Below are positions 33,467-44,272 of a stretch of DNA of 64,000 bases, in pieces. A program made the translations under genes and the position numbers. The notes beneath the pieces are model-generated. The model was not told the DNA's origin and made no database searches. It was given only the letters and a program-made list of their open reading frames with translations. The DNA lies in contig JAPZSB010000008.1 of assembly GCA_027531565.1 (NCBI GenBank), positions 84,350-148,349 of the forward strand. Reading direction: 5' to 3'. The DNA comes from Beijerinckiaceae bacterium. GTDB lineage: Bacteria; Pseudomonadota; Alphaproteobacteria; Rhizobiales; Beijerinckiaceae. Numbering within the stretch: position 1 is the stretch's first letter; each line of letters starts with the position of its first letter.

Positions 33467-35039
33467 CGTACAGCGTCTCCACGGTGATCAGGCGGATGCC
33501 GCGCTGGCCAGCGAAGCTTTCGGTATTCCGGCGGGCCTTCCCCCGCACGAAGAACGGGATCTTGCGCAATTCCTGCTCGGCTTCGGGGGCCCAGCCGGTC
33601 GGTCCGTCCTCGGCCGCCGGGGCGGCGGCTTCCGGCATGGCCGGTGCCGCGACCTCGATCACCGGCTCGGCTGCGCGGGCCGGAGCCTTGCTGGCATGGC
33701 CGAGATGCGAAGGGGCGGCCCCGTCATGGAACTCGAAATCATCGCGGAACATGCCGAGGAGATGTTCCTCGAGGCCCATCATCAGCGGGTGGACCCAGGT
33801 ATCGAAGAGCACATCCGCGCCCTCGAACCCCATCTGCGGCGAATAGCGCGCCGGGAAATCCTGCACATGGACCGGGGCCGAGATTACCGCGCAGGGCACG
33901 CCGAGGCGCTTGGCGATATGGCGTTCCATCTGCGTGCCGAGCACCAGCTCCGGCTGCAGTTCCGCCACCTTCGCCTCGACCTCGAGGTAATCGTCGGTGA
34001 TCAGCGCCTCGATTCCGTGGCGTGCCGCAGCTTCGCGGACATCGCGGGCGAATTCGCGGCTGTAGGTGCCGAGGCCAACCACCTCGAAGCCGAGTTCCTC
34101 GCGGGCCACGCGGGCGGCGGCAATCGCATGGGTCGCATCGCCGAAGATGAAGACGCGCTTCCCGGTGAGATAGGTCGAATCCACCGAGCGCGAATACCAG
34201 GGCAGGCGGCTTTCCTCGGCCTTGAGGAAGGGGGCCGGATCCATCTCGGCCAGCCGCGCCACTTCGGTGATGAAGTCGCGCGTTGCGCCGACACCGATCG
34301 GCACGGTCGAGACGATCGGCTGGCCGAAGGAACGCTTCAGCCATTGCGCCGCCGGGCCGGCAATTTCCGGGTAGAGCACGACGTTGAAATCCGCCTGGCC
34401 GAGCCTGGCGATATCCGCCGGGCTGGCTTCCCACGGCGCGATGACGTTGATGGCGATGCCCATCCGCTCCAGCAGGCCGGAAATCGCCCGGACATCATCG
34501 CGGTGGCGGAAGCCGAGCGCGGTCGGGCCCAGCAGGTTGCAGCGCGGCTTCTCGCCTGCCGCCCGGACAGGCCGGGCCGAATTCGGCGGCAGGGCATGCG
34601 GCCCGGCGAGATGCCGGACGATCTGGTAGAAGGTCTCCGCCGCGCCCCAGTTTTCCTTTTTCTGGTAGCTCGGCAGCTCCAGCGGAATGACCGGGATCGG
34701 CAGGCCGCCCGCCTTGGCGAGGCCGGCCGGATCGTCCTGGATCAGCTCGCCGGTGCAGGAGGCGCCGACAATCATGGCCTTGGGCTTGAACCGCTCATAC
34801 GCCTCGTGGCACGCGGTCTGGAACAGGGCAGCCGTATCGCCGCCGAGATCGCGGGCCTGGAACGTGGTGTAGGTGACCGGCGGCCGCTTCGAGCGGCGCT
34901 CGATCATCGTGAAGAGCAGGTCGGCATAGGTATCGCCCTGCGGTGCGTGCAGCACGTAATGCAGGTCGCGCATCGCGGTGGCGACGCGCATCGCGCCGAC
35001 ATGGGGAGGGCCCTCGTAGGTCCAGACCGTGAGCTGCAT
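33441..35039 (-). CDS. bchB: Protochlorophyllide reductase subunit BchB
   Basis: BchB is one half of the NifDK-like catalytic component of dark-operative protochlorophyllide oxidoreductase. The 532 residues start [20 protein letters not shown]. They include [20 protein letters not shown] (cluster/substrate region) and a C-terminal domain with [20 protein letters not shown] Pro/Ala-rich linker (about residues 450-490) precedes that domain. The start at 35039 is one base from the bchN stop, and the longer upstream reading has no homology. Confidence 0.96.
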
Positions 35040-35040
35040 C

Positions 35041-36851
<1,811 letters not shown>

Positions 36852-36929
36852 GGCGCACTCCCTGATCCGGTATCCCCCTCGTTCGGGTTGACACCAATTT
36901 GAGCAGAGTGTGGGCCCCAAAAAAACATC

Positions 36930-36947
36930 TGTCAATCTAACTAGACA
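36930..36947. promoter_or_regulatory. PpsR/CrtJ operator (perfect) upstream of bchF
   Basis: TGTCAATCTAACTAGACA is an exact TGT-N12-ACA site. It lies 79 nt upstream of the bchF start and is followed after 7 bp by a second, imperfect site, the tandem arrangement that PpsR tetramers use. Confidence 0.85.
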
Positions 36948-36954
36948 CTTCTGT

Positions 36955-36972
36955 TGTCATTTAATATGGTCA
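36955..36972. promoter_or_regulatory. PpsR operator (imperfect, TGT-N12-TCA)
   Basis: TGTCATTTAATATGGTCA keeps the TGT half-site and ends TCA instead of ACA. The 7-bp spacing from the perfect site at 36930-36947 supports it as the partner half of a tandem pair. Confidence 0.5.
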
Positions 36973-37254
36973 CTCAACAAGGCGCGGTTGGGACGCGTCC
37001 AGACGACGGAGGGTGTTGCCAACACAGGGTTTTCCCGGTCGAGCCATCAAGCGGGTGCAACGGCAGTTCACAGCCGCTGCAATTTCTGGGTGATAAAAAC
37101 CGGAAAGATTTGCGGAAGGGCGGGCATTCTGTCAGATTGTGTCTCGCCTGGTTGTCACATCTTTTCCAGCACGCCGAGACTCCTGTCGCCCCGTCAGAGA
37201 GGGCACGGAAGCCAAGACGTCCCGCACGCACCAAAACACTCTGGGAGGAGTGGG

Positions 37255-38214
37255 ATGGCGAGCACTTCGGACGACACTATCGGAGCTGACGCCATCCCCG
37301 ATCATGGGGATGATAAAGCGGTAACGCGGTCGGGCGCGGAGAGTGCGATGCCTCGCGCGACATCTCATAGACCCGACCACCACCGGCCCGAACGCCCGCA
37401 TTACGCGCCCGCTCGGCCGGATATGGCTCCGCTCGCGCGCACCATCGAATCCGAGATCATTCCCCGCCTGATGCTGCTCCATCGCGAGGCCGCGCCCCGC
37501 CGGCAGCCGAGCGAAGGGCTTTCCGCGCGGACGCTCGCCGTCCCGAATGTGGAATCCCCCGCCGTCGCGGAACGCTTCCTTCGCCTCCTGATCGACCAGC
37601 CGGTCGATGCGGCGATCGATTTCGTCGATGACCTGCTGATCAGCGATGTGCCCTTCGAGCGGCTCGTCCTCGAAATGCTGGAGCCGGCCGCCCGCAAGCT
37701 TGGCCGGCTCTGGGAAGAGGACGTGCTCAGCTTCGTCGAGGTCACGATCGCGATGTCGCGCCTCCAGCAGCTGATCCGCGTCTATGGTCCGGCCCTCGCG
37801 CCGGATCTCGATCCGGACCTCGATGCGTACCGGATCTTCATCTCGGCGGTTCCCGGCGAGACCCATACCTTCGGCGCCTCGATCGCCGAGGCCTTCTTCA
37901 TCCGCGCGGGCTGGGATGTGCTCGCCGAGGTCGGGCTCTCCCGCATGGAACTGCTCGAGCGGACGCGCACCGAATGGTTCGATGTTGTCGGCCTGACGGC
38001 CAGCTGCGATGCCTCGGTCAGCCAGCTGACCGGTCTCGTCCGGCGGATCCGCGAAGCCTCGCTCAACCCCGACGTGAAGGTGCTGCTCGGCGGATCGGCG
38101 TTTCTTGTGGAGCCGGCCATGGCTTTGGCCCTCGGTGCCGATATCGAGGCTTGCGCCGGTCCCGATGTTGTAGCAGCAGTCAATCGTATGATGAAGACGG
38201 TCCGTCTTGATTGA
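37255..38214 (+). CDS. aerR: Cobalamin-binding antirepressor AerR/PpaA
   Basis: This 319-residue regulator works with PpsR/CrtJ. AerR/PpaA proteins bind B12 through a SCHIC domain and relieve or modify PpsR repression in response to light and oxygen. Conserved segments are LARTIESEIIPRLMLLHR near residue 59, the helical region DDLLISDVPFERLVLEMLEPAARKLGRLWEED, and the B12-loop motif VPGETHTFGASI near residue 200 with its histidine. The ATG at 37255 follows GGAGGAG. The first 56 residues are poorly conserved and rich in His, Pro and Asp. An internal ATG at 37423 could start a short form, as described for Rhodobacter capsulatus. ppsR follows 111 nt downstream. Confidence 0.9.
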   Translation: MASTSDDTIGADAIPDHGDDKAVTRSGAESAMPRATSHRPDHHRPERPHYAPARPDMAPLARTIESEIIPRLMLLHREAAPRRQPSEGLSARTLAVPNVESPAVAERFLRLLIDQPVDAAIDFVDDLLISDVPFERLVLEMLEPAARKLGRLWEEDVLSFVEVTIAMSRLQQLIRVYGPALAPDLDPDLDAYRIFISAVPGETHTFGASIAEAFFIRAGWDVLAEVGLSRMELLERTRTEWFDVVGLTASCDASVSQLTGLVRRIREASLNPDVKVLLGGSAFLVEPAMALALGADIEACAGPDVVAAVNRMMKTVRLD

Positions 38215-38325
38215 GTCGCGATGCTGCCGCCTTTTGCTCCCCCTTCGTCGGCCATTCTGTTTGGCCGGTACCTTGCCTGACCTGACGACCCAGAGGTAGA
38301 TCGACCCGAGGAAACCGAGAAGACC

Positions 38326-39774
38326 ATGGAATTCGGATCATCCAGCAGCAACAACGCTGACGGCCTGCGGGTAGGCTGGGCCGATGGCCTGTCGCCCGAT
38401 CTCGCCGAGAAGCTGCTTGCCTCGATGTCCGATATCGCGCTCATCCTCGATGCCGATGGCGTGATCCATGACGTGGTTCTCGGCAATGCCGAACTGGCGG
38501 GCGAGGTCGATCCCGACTGGCGCGGCCGCAAATGGATCGAGATCGTCACCAAGGAAAGCCGGCCCAAGGTCGATGACCTGATCCGCGGTTCGCTGCGGGG
38601 CGGCCTTGTCCAGCCGCGCGAGATCAACCATCCCGCCCGCTCGGGAATCGATATTCCGATCCGCTATTCCACCATGGCCTTGGGCAAGAGCGGCCGTTTC
38701 GTCGCGATCGGCCGTGATCTGCGCAGCCTCGCCCAGTTGCAGCGGCGCCTGGTCGAGACCCAGGAAGCGATGGAGCAGGAATATGCGCGGATGCGCGCGG
38801 CCGAAACGCGCTACCGCATGCTCTTCCATCTCGCCTCGGAGCCGGTGCTGATCGTCGATTCCATCACGCTGCGCATCGTCGAGGCCAATCCGGCAGCCCT
38901 GCGCCAGATCGGCAATGGGTCGGAGCGCCTTGTCAACCAGTCGATCCTCTCCTGCTTCACCTATGACGGGGCCGAGGCGCTGGAAGCCGCGCTGAAAACC
39001 GCCCGCCGTGCCGGCAAGGTGCCCGAGGTCGAGGCGCGCCTCGCCCAGAACGGCCAGCTCTTCTCCGTCGCGGCCTCGGTTTTCCGGCAGGATCAGGTGG
39101 TGTTCCTGCTCGTCCGGCTCACACCGCATGCCGGCACCCAGCCGGTTGCAGGGGGCGAGGGGCTGGCCAGCAAGGTCAGGGGCGTCATCGAGCAATTGCC
39201 CGACGGCTTCGTCGTGATCGATGGCAACCTCAAGATCGTCGAATGCAATCAGGCCTTCCTCGATCTCGCCCAGCTCGGCGCCAAGACGCAGGCGATCGGC
39301 GAGCCGCTCGAACATTGGCTGGGCCGTCCGGGCGTCGACATGGATCTCATCATGGCGCGGCTCGAGGAGAGCCGGGCGATGCGCGCCTTCTCGACCGTCC
39401 TGCGTGGTTCCTATGGCAGCGTCGAGCAGGTCGAGGTATCGGCCGTGCCGGCTCTGTCCGGGGAAGTGCCGACCTATGGCTTCGTCATCCGCAATAACGG
39501 GATTCGCCAGGCACTGAACGGCCATCGCGGCCGGACGCTCCATCGCTCGGTCGAGCAGCTCACGGAGCTGGTCGGGCGGGTCTCGCTGAAGGACATGGTG
39601 CGCGAGTCGAGCGACATGATCGAGCGCCTCTGCATCGAAGCCGCACTGGAACGTTCGGGTGACAACCGCGCTTCCGCAGCCCAGATGCTGGGGCTGAGCC
39701 GGCAGAGTTTCTACGCCAAGATGCGCCGCCATGGCCTCGGCGATCTCGATCCGGACGTGCCGGACGAGGAATGA
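38326..39774 (+). CDS. ppsR: Transcriptional repressor PpsR/CrtJ
   Basis: This redox- and light-responsive master repressor of photosynthesis genes has 482 residues. It has an N-terminal domain, PAS domains (one beginning near residue 160, AETRYRMLFHLASEPVLIVD, another near residue 290, VRGVIEQLPDGFVVIDGNLK), and a C-terminal Fis-type helix-turn-helix (NRASAAQMLGLSRQSFYAKM, about residues 447-466). A cysteine in MIERLCIEAALERSG precedes the HTH, the position of the redox cysteine in Rhodobacter homologues. Its targets are visible as TGT-N12-ACA pairs at five PGC promoter regions. No site was found in the 111 nt directly before it. Confidence 0.95.
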   Translation: MEFGSSSSNNADGLRVGWADGLSPDLAEKLLASMSDIALILDADGVIHDVVLGNAELAGEVDPDWRGRKWIEIVTKESRPKVDDLIRGSLRGGLVQPREINHPARSGIDIPIRYSTMALGKSGRFVAIGRDLRSLAQLQRRLVETQEAMEQEYARMRAAETRYRMLFHLASEPVLIVDSITLRIVEANPAALRQIGNGSERLVNQSILSCFTYDGAEALEAALKTARRAGKVPEVEARLAQNGQLFSVAASVFRQDQVVFLLVRLTPHAGTQPVAGGEGLASKVRGVIEQLPDGFVVIDGNLKIVECNQAFLDLAQLGAKTQAIGEPLEHWLGRPGVDMDLIMARLEESRAMRAFSTVLRGSYGSVEQVEVSAVPALSGEVPTYGFVIRNNGIRQALNGHRGRTLHRSVEQLTELVGRVSLKDMVRESSDMIERLCIEAALERSGDNRASAAQMLGLSRQSFYAKMRRHGLGDLDPDVPDEE

Positions 39775-39791
39775 TCGGTAGGGCTGCCATG

Positions 39792-39809
39792 TGTCAGTCC
39801 GTCGCGACA
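39792..39809. promoter_or_regulatory. PpsR/CrtJ operator (perfect) upstream of bchG
   Basis: TGTCAGTCCGTCGCGACA fits TGT-N12-ACA exactly. It lies in the short gap between ppsR and bchG, 6 bp before a second site. Confidence 0.85.
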
Positions 39810-39815
39810 AAATAG

Positions 39816-39833
39816 TGTAAATCTAAATTGACG
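39816..39833. promoter_or_regulatory. PpsR operator (imperfect, TGT-N12-ACG) upstream of bchG
   Basis: TGTAAATCTAAATTGACG differs from the consensus at the last base. It is 6 bp after the perfect site and ends 29 nt before the bchG ATG, so the pair probably overlaps the bchG promoter. Confidence 0.65.
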
Positions 39834-39862
39834 GATTGGGTGCCCGGGACTACCGTTGGTCC

Positions 39863-40804
39863 ATGATCGAGGCGCCTGTCCCTTCCGGTGGCTCGCAGCC
39901 GGTTCCTGCCGCGGCATCGAACCGGCCTGCGCTGAGCGCCATGGTCGAACTGCTCAAACCCATCACGTGGTTTCCGCCGATGTGGGCCTATGCCTGCGGC
40001 GTCGCCTCGGTCGGCATTGCCGGCGCGGGCGGCTGGATGGCCGCAGCGGCAGGTGTCCTGCTCGCCGGCCCGCTGGTCTGCGGGACAAGCCAGGTCGTCA
40101 ATGACTGGTTCGACCGTCATGTCGATGCAATCAACGAACCCAACCGGCCCATCCCCTCCGGCCGGGTGCCGGGGCGCTGGGGCCTCGGCTTCGCGATCGT
40201 CTGGACGCTGGTCTCCGCACTGGTGGCGGCGCTTCTCGGCCCTTGGGTGCTGGCGGCGACGATGCTCGGGCTTGCACTGGCCTGGGCCTATTCGGCACCG
40301 CCCTTCCGCCTGAAGCGCAATGGCTGGATCGGCAATGCCGCCGTCGGCCTCTGCTATGAGGGCCTGCCCTGGTTCACGGCCGCGGCGGCCATTCTCGGCA
40401 CCTTTCCGGATATGCGGCTCGTCTGGATCGCGCTGCTCTATTCCCTCGGCGCGCATGGCATCATGACCCTGAACGATTTCAAGTCGATCGAGGGCGACCG
40501 GCAGATGGGGCTGCGATCCGTCCCGGCGCAACTCGGCGCGGAGCGCGCCGCCCTGCTGGCCTGCTGGGTCATGGCCCTGCCGCAGGTCGTCGTCGTGCTG
40601 CTGCTCTGGCTCTGGAACGCGCCGGTTCATGCCGGCCTCGTGGCCGGCATCCTGCTCGCCCAGATCGCCCTGATGAAGCGCCTGCTCTCCGATCCGCGCG
40701 GGCGGGCGCCCTGGTACAACGCAACCGGCATCACGCTCTATGTCTCCGGCATGATGGTGTCGGCTTTCGCCCTGCGCATGCTCGCTTCGGGAGGTTCGCC
40801 ATGA
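39863..40804 (+). CDS. bchG: Bacteriochlorophyll synthase BchG
   Basis: BchG attaches the geranylgeranyl (or phytyl) chain to bacteriochlorophyllide a. The 313-residue UbiA-type prenyltransferase has about eight membrane helices. It carries the Mg-diphosphate motif NDWFDRHVDAINEPNRPIPSGR (near residue 80), preceded by ELLKPITWFPPMWAYACG. ATG 39863 is chosen; a TTG at 39836 would add nine residues. Neither has a strong Shine-Dalgarno sequence. The stop overlaps the next gene by 4 nt. Confidence 0.95.
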   Translation: MIEAPVPSGGSQPVPAAASNRPALSAMVELLKPITWFPPMWAYACGVASVGIAGAGGWMAAAAGVLLAGPLVCGTSQVVNDWFDRHVDAINEPNRPIPSGRVPGRWGLGFAIVWTLVSALVAALLGPWVLAATMLGLALAWAYSAPPFRLKRNGWIGNAAVGLCYEGLPWFTAAAAILGTFPDMRLVWIALLYSLGAHGIMTLNDFKSIEGDRQMGLRSVPAQLGAERAALLACWVMALPQVVVVLLLWLWNAPVHAGLVAGILLAQIALMKRLLSDPRGRAPWYNATGITLYVSGMMVSAFALRMLASGGSP

Positions 40805-42147
40805 CTCCGCTGGGTTGGCTCGGCATTGTCCGGCTCGGGCTCGTGCAGACGGCGCTCGGCGCCATTGTTGTCCTGACCACCTCGACGATCAACCGCGTGA
40901 TGGTCGTGGAACTGGCGCTGCCGGCCATGCTGCCCGGCGCGCTGGTCGCGCTTCACTATGCCGTGCAGGTCCTCCGGCCGCGCTGGGGCCATGGCGCCGA
41001 TATCGGCGGGCGGCTGACACCCTGGATCATCGGCGGCATGGCGATGCTGGCTCTGGGCGGCTTCGGTGCTGCCGTCGCGGTGGCGATGATGGCCAGCATG
41101 CCCGTTGCCGGGCTTCTCATGTCCGTTGTCGCTTTCCTTGGCATCGGCATCGGTGTCGGGGCCAGCGGCACCTCGCTGCTCGTCCTGCTCTCGCGCCGGG
41201 TGGCCGATGCCCGTCGCCCGGCGGCGGCGACGATTGTCTGGGTCATGATGATCATGGGCTTCATCGTGACGGCCGGCACCGCCGGTCATTTCCTCGATCC
41301 CTTCTCGATGACCCGCCTCGTCGCGGTTTCGGCCGCGGTCAGCCTGCTGGCCTTCATCGTCAGCGTGGTCGCGGTCTGGGGCGTCGAGGGCCCGGCGCCG
41401 CTCGCGCCCCGGGCCGAGGAGGGGACGCCCTCGATCGCCTTTGCCGAGGCCTTGCGCGAGGTCTGGTCCGAACCGCATTCGCGGCTCTTCGCCATCTTCA
41501 TCTTCCTGTCGATGATCGCCTACAGCGCACAGGATCTCATCCTCGAGCCGTTTGCCGGCGCGGTCTTCGGCTATACGCCGGGTGAGACGACCAAGCTGGC
41601 CGGCCTCCAGCATGGCGGCGTGCTGGTCGGGATGATCCTCGTCGCCATCGTCTCGACGCTCTATGGCAATCGCGGCCCGGGCACCACGCGCTTCTGGACC
41701 GTGGGCGGCTGCATCGCTTCCGCTTTCGCGCTGGCGGGGCTGGTCGCCTCGGCTCTGGTCGGCCCGGAATTCCCGTTCCGGCCAAATGTCTTCCTGCTCG
41801 GCGTGGCCAACGGCGCCTTCGCCGCGGCGGCGATCGGCGCGATGATGCGGCTGGTCAATGCCGGAAACCCGGAACGGGCCGGCGTCCGCATGGGCCTCTG
41901 GGGCGCGGCGCAGGGCATCGCTTTCGGGGCGGGCGGCTTTCTCGGCGCGCTGGCGGCCGATATCGCCCGCTATCTCATCGCCTCGCAGGTCGCGGCCTAT
42001 GCCACGGTCTTCGCGGCGGAAGGCGTACTCTTCATCATTTCGGCGGTTCTCGCGGATCGCGTCGCCAACCAGGCCCGCCGCACGGCTGCGCGCGCGCCGA
42101 TACCTGCCGCCATGCCGGACATGGCCCTCGGCCGCCCGGCCGAATGA
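40801..42147 (+). CDS. BCD-family MFS carrier between bchG and bchP (PucC-like)
   Basis: This 448-residue protein with about twelve membrane helices is related to LhaA/PucC (RLGLVQTALGAIVVLTTSTINRVMVVELALPA; AYSAQDLILEPFAGAVFGYTPGETTKL). It occupies the position of Rhodobacter orf428, between bchG and bchP, whose product is thought to help deliver pigment for complex assembly. It is translationally coupled to bchG (4-nt overlap) and its stop lies only 20 nt before the bchP start, so it is probably expressed with the last pigment steps. Confidence 0.88.
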   Translation: MTPLGWLGIVRLGLVQTALGAIVVLTTSTINRVMVVELALPAMLPGALVALHYAVQVLRPRWGHGADIGGRLTPWIIGGMAMLALGGFGAAVAVAMMASMPVAGLLMSVVAFLGIGIGVGASGTSLLVLLSRRVADARRPAAATIVWVMMIMGFIVTAGTAGHFLDPFSMTRLVAVSAAVSLLAFIVSVVAVWGVEGPAPLAPRAEEGTPSIAFAEALREVWSEPHSRLFAIFIFLSMIAYSAQDLILEPFAGAVFGYTPGETTKLAGLQHGGVLVGMILVAIVSTLYGNRGPGTTRFWTVGGCIASAFALAGLVASALVGPEFPFRPNVFLLGVANGAFAAAAIGAMMRLVNAGNPERAGVRMGLWGAAQGIAFGAGGFLGALAADIARYLIASQVAAYATVFAAEGVLFIISAVLADRVANQARRTAARAPIPAAMPDMALGRPAE

Positions 42148-42167
42148 AACCCGGGGAGGGAACACAC

Positions 42168-43367
42168 ATGGACGAGGCCGAACGCACCCTGTTCGATGTC
42201 GTGGTGATCGGCGGGGGCCCGTCCGGCGCCATTGCGGCAGAGGATCTCGCCCGGGCTGGGCATCGCGTGGCGCTGATTGACCGCGCCGGCCGGATCAAGC
42301 CCTGCGGCGGTGCGATTCCGCCCTGCTGCATCCGGGAATTCCAGATCCCGGATTCGCAGATCGTCGCGCGGATCCGGTCCGCGCGCATGGTCGCGCCGTC
42401 GGAGATCGGCGTCGACATGCCGATCGAGAACGGCTTCGTTGGCATGGTCGATCGCGAGCATTTCGACGAGTTCCTGCGCGAACGGGCCGCCCTTGCCGGC
42501 GCGACGCGGTTCAGCGGTACGTTCGAAACCATCATCCGCGATGATCAGGGCCGCCCGGTCGTGCAGTTCCGGCCGAAGGGCGAGGAGGACCGGCTTGTCT
42601 CGCTCAGGACGCGGCTGGTCATCGGCGCGGATGGTGCAAATTCGCAGGTTGCCCGCATCGCCTTGCCGGATGTGAAGCGCGTGCCCTTCGTCTTCGCCTA
42701 TCACGAGATCGTCCGCGCGCCGGAGCCGGGTTCGCCGCATTATGACGCCGCCCGCTGCGACGTGATCTACCAGGGCAAGGTCTCGCCGGATTTCTACGGC
42801 TGGGTCTTCCCCCATGGCGAGACGATGAGCATCGGCACTGGCAGCGCCCACAAGGGCTTTTCGCTCCGCGGTTCGATCGCCGATCTCCGCAAGGCCCTCG
42901 GTTTCGAGGGGCTGGAAACCATCCGCAAGGAAGGCGCACCCATCCCGATGAAGCCGCTCAGACGCTGGGATAACGGTCGCGATGTCCTGCTGGCCGGGGA
43001 TGCGGCCGGCGTGGTCGCCCCGGCTTCGGGGGAGGGGATCTACTACGCCATGTATGGTGGCCGCCTGGCCGCCGAGGCGACGGCCGCCGTGCTCCGGACC
43101 GGTGATGCCCGCGCGCTTGCCGGCGCCCGCAAGACTTTCATGGCCAAGCATGGCAGGGTCTTCTGGGTGCTCGGCCTGCTCCAGTATTTCTGGTACCGCA
43201 ATGACCGCAGCCGCGAGCAGTTCGTGAAGATCTGCCGCGATCCGGATGTGCAGAAACTGACCTGGGAATCCTACATGAACAAGGCGTTCGTCCGCGGGCG
43301 CTTCATGGCGCATGTCCGGATCTTCCTCAACGATGTCCGTCACCTCCTTGGCTTTGCCCGCGCGTGA
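42168..43367 (+). CDS. bchP: Geranylgeranyl reductase BchP
   Basis: BchP reduces the geranylgeranyl tail (or its diphosphate) to phytyl with NADPH. The 399-residue flavoprotein begins with the FAD-binding motif DVVVIGGGPSGAIAAEDLAR near residues 10-29, followed by KPCGGAIPPCCIREFQIPD and a later LLAGDAAGVVAPASGEGIYYA. The ATG at 42168 is preceded by GGGGAGGG at a good distance; the ATG at 42144, which overlaps the preceding stop, would add eight residues without a clear ribosome binding site. Confidence 0.94.
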   Translation: MDEAERTLFDVVVIGGGPSGAIAAEDLARAGHRVALIDRAGRIKPCGGAIPPCCIREFQIPDSQIVARIRSARMVAPSEIGVDMPIENGFVGMVDREHFDEFLRERAALAGATRFSGTFETIIRDDQGRPVVQFRPKGEEDRLVSLRTRLVIGADGANSQVARIALPDVKRVPFVFAYHEIVRAPEPGSPHYDAARCDVIYQGKVSPDFYGWVFPHGETMSIGTGSAHKGFSLRGSIADLRKALGFEGLETIRKEGAPIPMKPLRRWDNGRDVLLAGDAAGVVAPASGEGIYYAMYGGRLAAEATAAVLRTGDARALAGARKTFMAKHGRVFWVLGLLQYFWYRNDRSREQFVKICRDPDVQKLTWESYMNKAFVRGRFMAHVRIFLNDVRHLLGFARA

Positions 43368-43867
43368 TGGACCTTGCGGGAATAGAAACACGGATCCTGC
43401 TGATGGCAGGTGGCGCGGCCGTTCTCGTCGCGGTACTCGGCGGCTATGCCACGGAAACCGGGGCCTGGTACCAGGCCTTGCGCAAGCCCTCGTGGCAGCC
43501 ACCGAACTGGCTTTTCGGGCCGGTCTGGACCACGATCTTCGCGCTGGCGGTGCTGGCTTTCGCCATGGGCTGGCGCGATGCGCCCACGCCGGAGATCCGC
43601 ATGGCGATCCTCGCCGTCTATGGGGTCAACGCCGTCTTCAACATCGCCTGGAGCTTCCTGTTCTTCACGTTCCGGCGACCGGACTGGGCGCTTGCCGAGC
43701 TCGTGCTGCTCTGGCTGTCGATCGTCGCCATGATCGTGGTGCTCTGGCCCGTCTCGCGCGGGGCGGCTTTGCTGCTCGCCCCCTACCTCGCCTGGGTCAC
43801 GACCGCCGGTTTCCTCAACCGGGCAATCCTGCTGCTCAATGGCCCGTTCGGGAAGCCCGGCCCGTGA
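43367..43867 (+). CDS. tspO: TspO/MBR-family tryptophan-rich membrane protein
   Basis: This 166-residue five-helix membrane protein carries the family hallmark WYQALRKPSWQPPNWLFGPVW (about residues 34-54) and FNIAWSFLFFTFRRPDWALAELVLLW. In Rhodobacter sphaeroides TspO is an outer-membrane regulator that represses photosynthesis genes in the presence of oxygen and binds porphyrins. There it lies next to crtB; here it follows bchP. GTG 43364 and ATG 43367 are both possible starts, and the ATG is chosen. It overlaps the bchP stop by one base. Confidence 0.92.
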   Translation: MDLAGIETRILLMAGGAAVLVAVLGGYATETGAWYQALRKPSWQPPNWLFGPVWTTIFALAVLAFAMGWRDAPTPEIRMAILAVYGVNAVFNIAWSFLFFTFRRPDWALAELVLLWLSIVAMIVVLWPVSRGAALLLAPYLAWVTTAGFLNRAILLLNGPFGKPGP

Positions 43868-44145
43868 GCGGCCTGTCCGGATGGCTCCGGTTCGGCGTCG
43901 ATCTCGCGCTGGTGATTCTCGTCATCGAAGCCCTTGCGCTGATCTGTCATCGGTTCTTGACAGGCCGTGGCCTGCCCGTGCTGACCATCCTCCTCGTCTC
44001 CGCGGCAGGCCTGACCCTGATTCTGGCCCTGCGCCTTGCCCTGAATGACGGGCCCGCTTGGGCCATGGCCATGCTGCTGATGCTCGGAGGCCTTGCCCAT
44101 GCTGTTGATCTCGCACGCAGAATAACCCGCAACGATCGGGCCTGA
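43864..44145 (+). CDS. Small three-helix membrane protein of unknown function
   Basis: The protein has 93 residues and three predicted membrane helices (about 10-28, 38-58 and 63-82). It ends in a short basic tail (DLARRITRNDRA). It starts with GTG overlapping the TspO stop (GTGA) and is therefore translationally coupled to tspO. I do not recognise a family. The location between tspO and dxs, under PpsR-controlled neighbours, suggests a role linked to TspO or pigment assembly. Confidence 0.7.
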   Translation: MSGLSGWLRFGVDLALVILVIEALALICHRFLTGRGLPVLTILLVSAAGLTLILALRLALNDGPAWAMAMLLMLGGLAHAVDLARRITRNDRA

Positions 44146-44208
44146 CCGGAGATTTGTCCTCCGATTTCGGGCGATCCGGTGATTTTCCCCTTGCGGATTC
44201 CGCCAAAG

Positions 44209-44226
44209 TGTCAAGAATGCTAGACA
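44209..44226. promoter_or_regulatory. PpsR/CrtJ operator 1 (perfect) upstream of dxs
   Basis: TGTCAAGAATGCTAGACA is an exact TGT-N12-ACA site 47 nt before the dxs start, 6 bp from operator 2. Confidence 0.88.
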
Positions 44227-44232
44227 CAAGAA

Positions 44233-44250
44233 TGTCACTCATTGCGGACA
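44233..44250. promoter_or_regulatory. PpsR/CrtJ operator 2 (perfect) upstream of dxs
   Basis: TGTCACTCATTGCGGACA is an exact TGT-N12-ACA site 6 bp after operator 1 and 23 nt before the dxs ATG. The pair should block the promoter of dxs and possibly of the downstream ispH-bchIDO-crtIB genes. Confidence 0.88.
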
Positions 44251-44272
44251 TTCGGTCGTGGAGGTCAAGCCG

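Larger units (their letters stand above)
36852..37254. promoter_or_regulatory. Divergent control region between bchF and aerR
   Basis: These 403 non-coding bases lie between bchF (leftwards) and aerR (rightwards). They are more A+T-rich than the genes. They hold one perfect PpsR operator at 36930-36947 and one imperfect operator at 36955-36972. A perfect odd-centred palindrome, GTGTTGCCAACAC, lies at 37013-37025. The strong ribosome binding site GGAGGAG of aerR is at 37244-37250. No further gene is supported here. Confidence 0.75.

Noticed and set aside
38215..38325. PpsR self-operator before ppsR
   Set aside because: The 111-nt gap contains TGT triplets, but none is followed by ACA at the required 12-bp spacing.
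44258..44260. GTG as the dxs start
   Set aside because: It overlaps the Shine-Dalgarno sequence that properly serves ATG 44273, and it lies only 8 bp from a PpsR operator.
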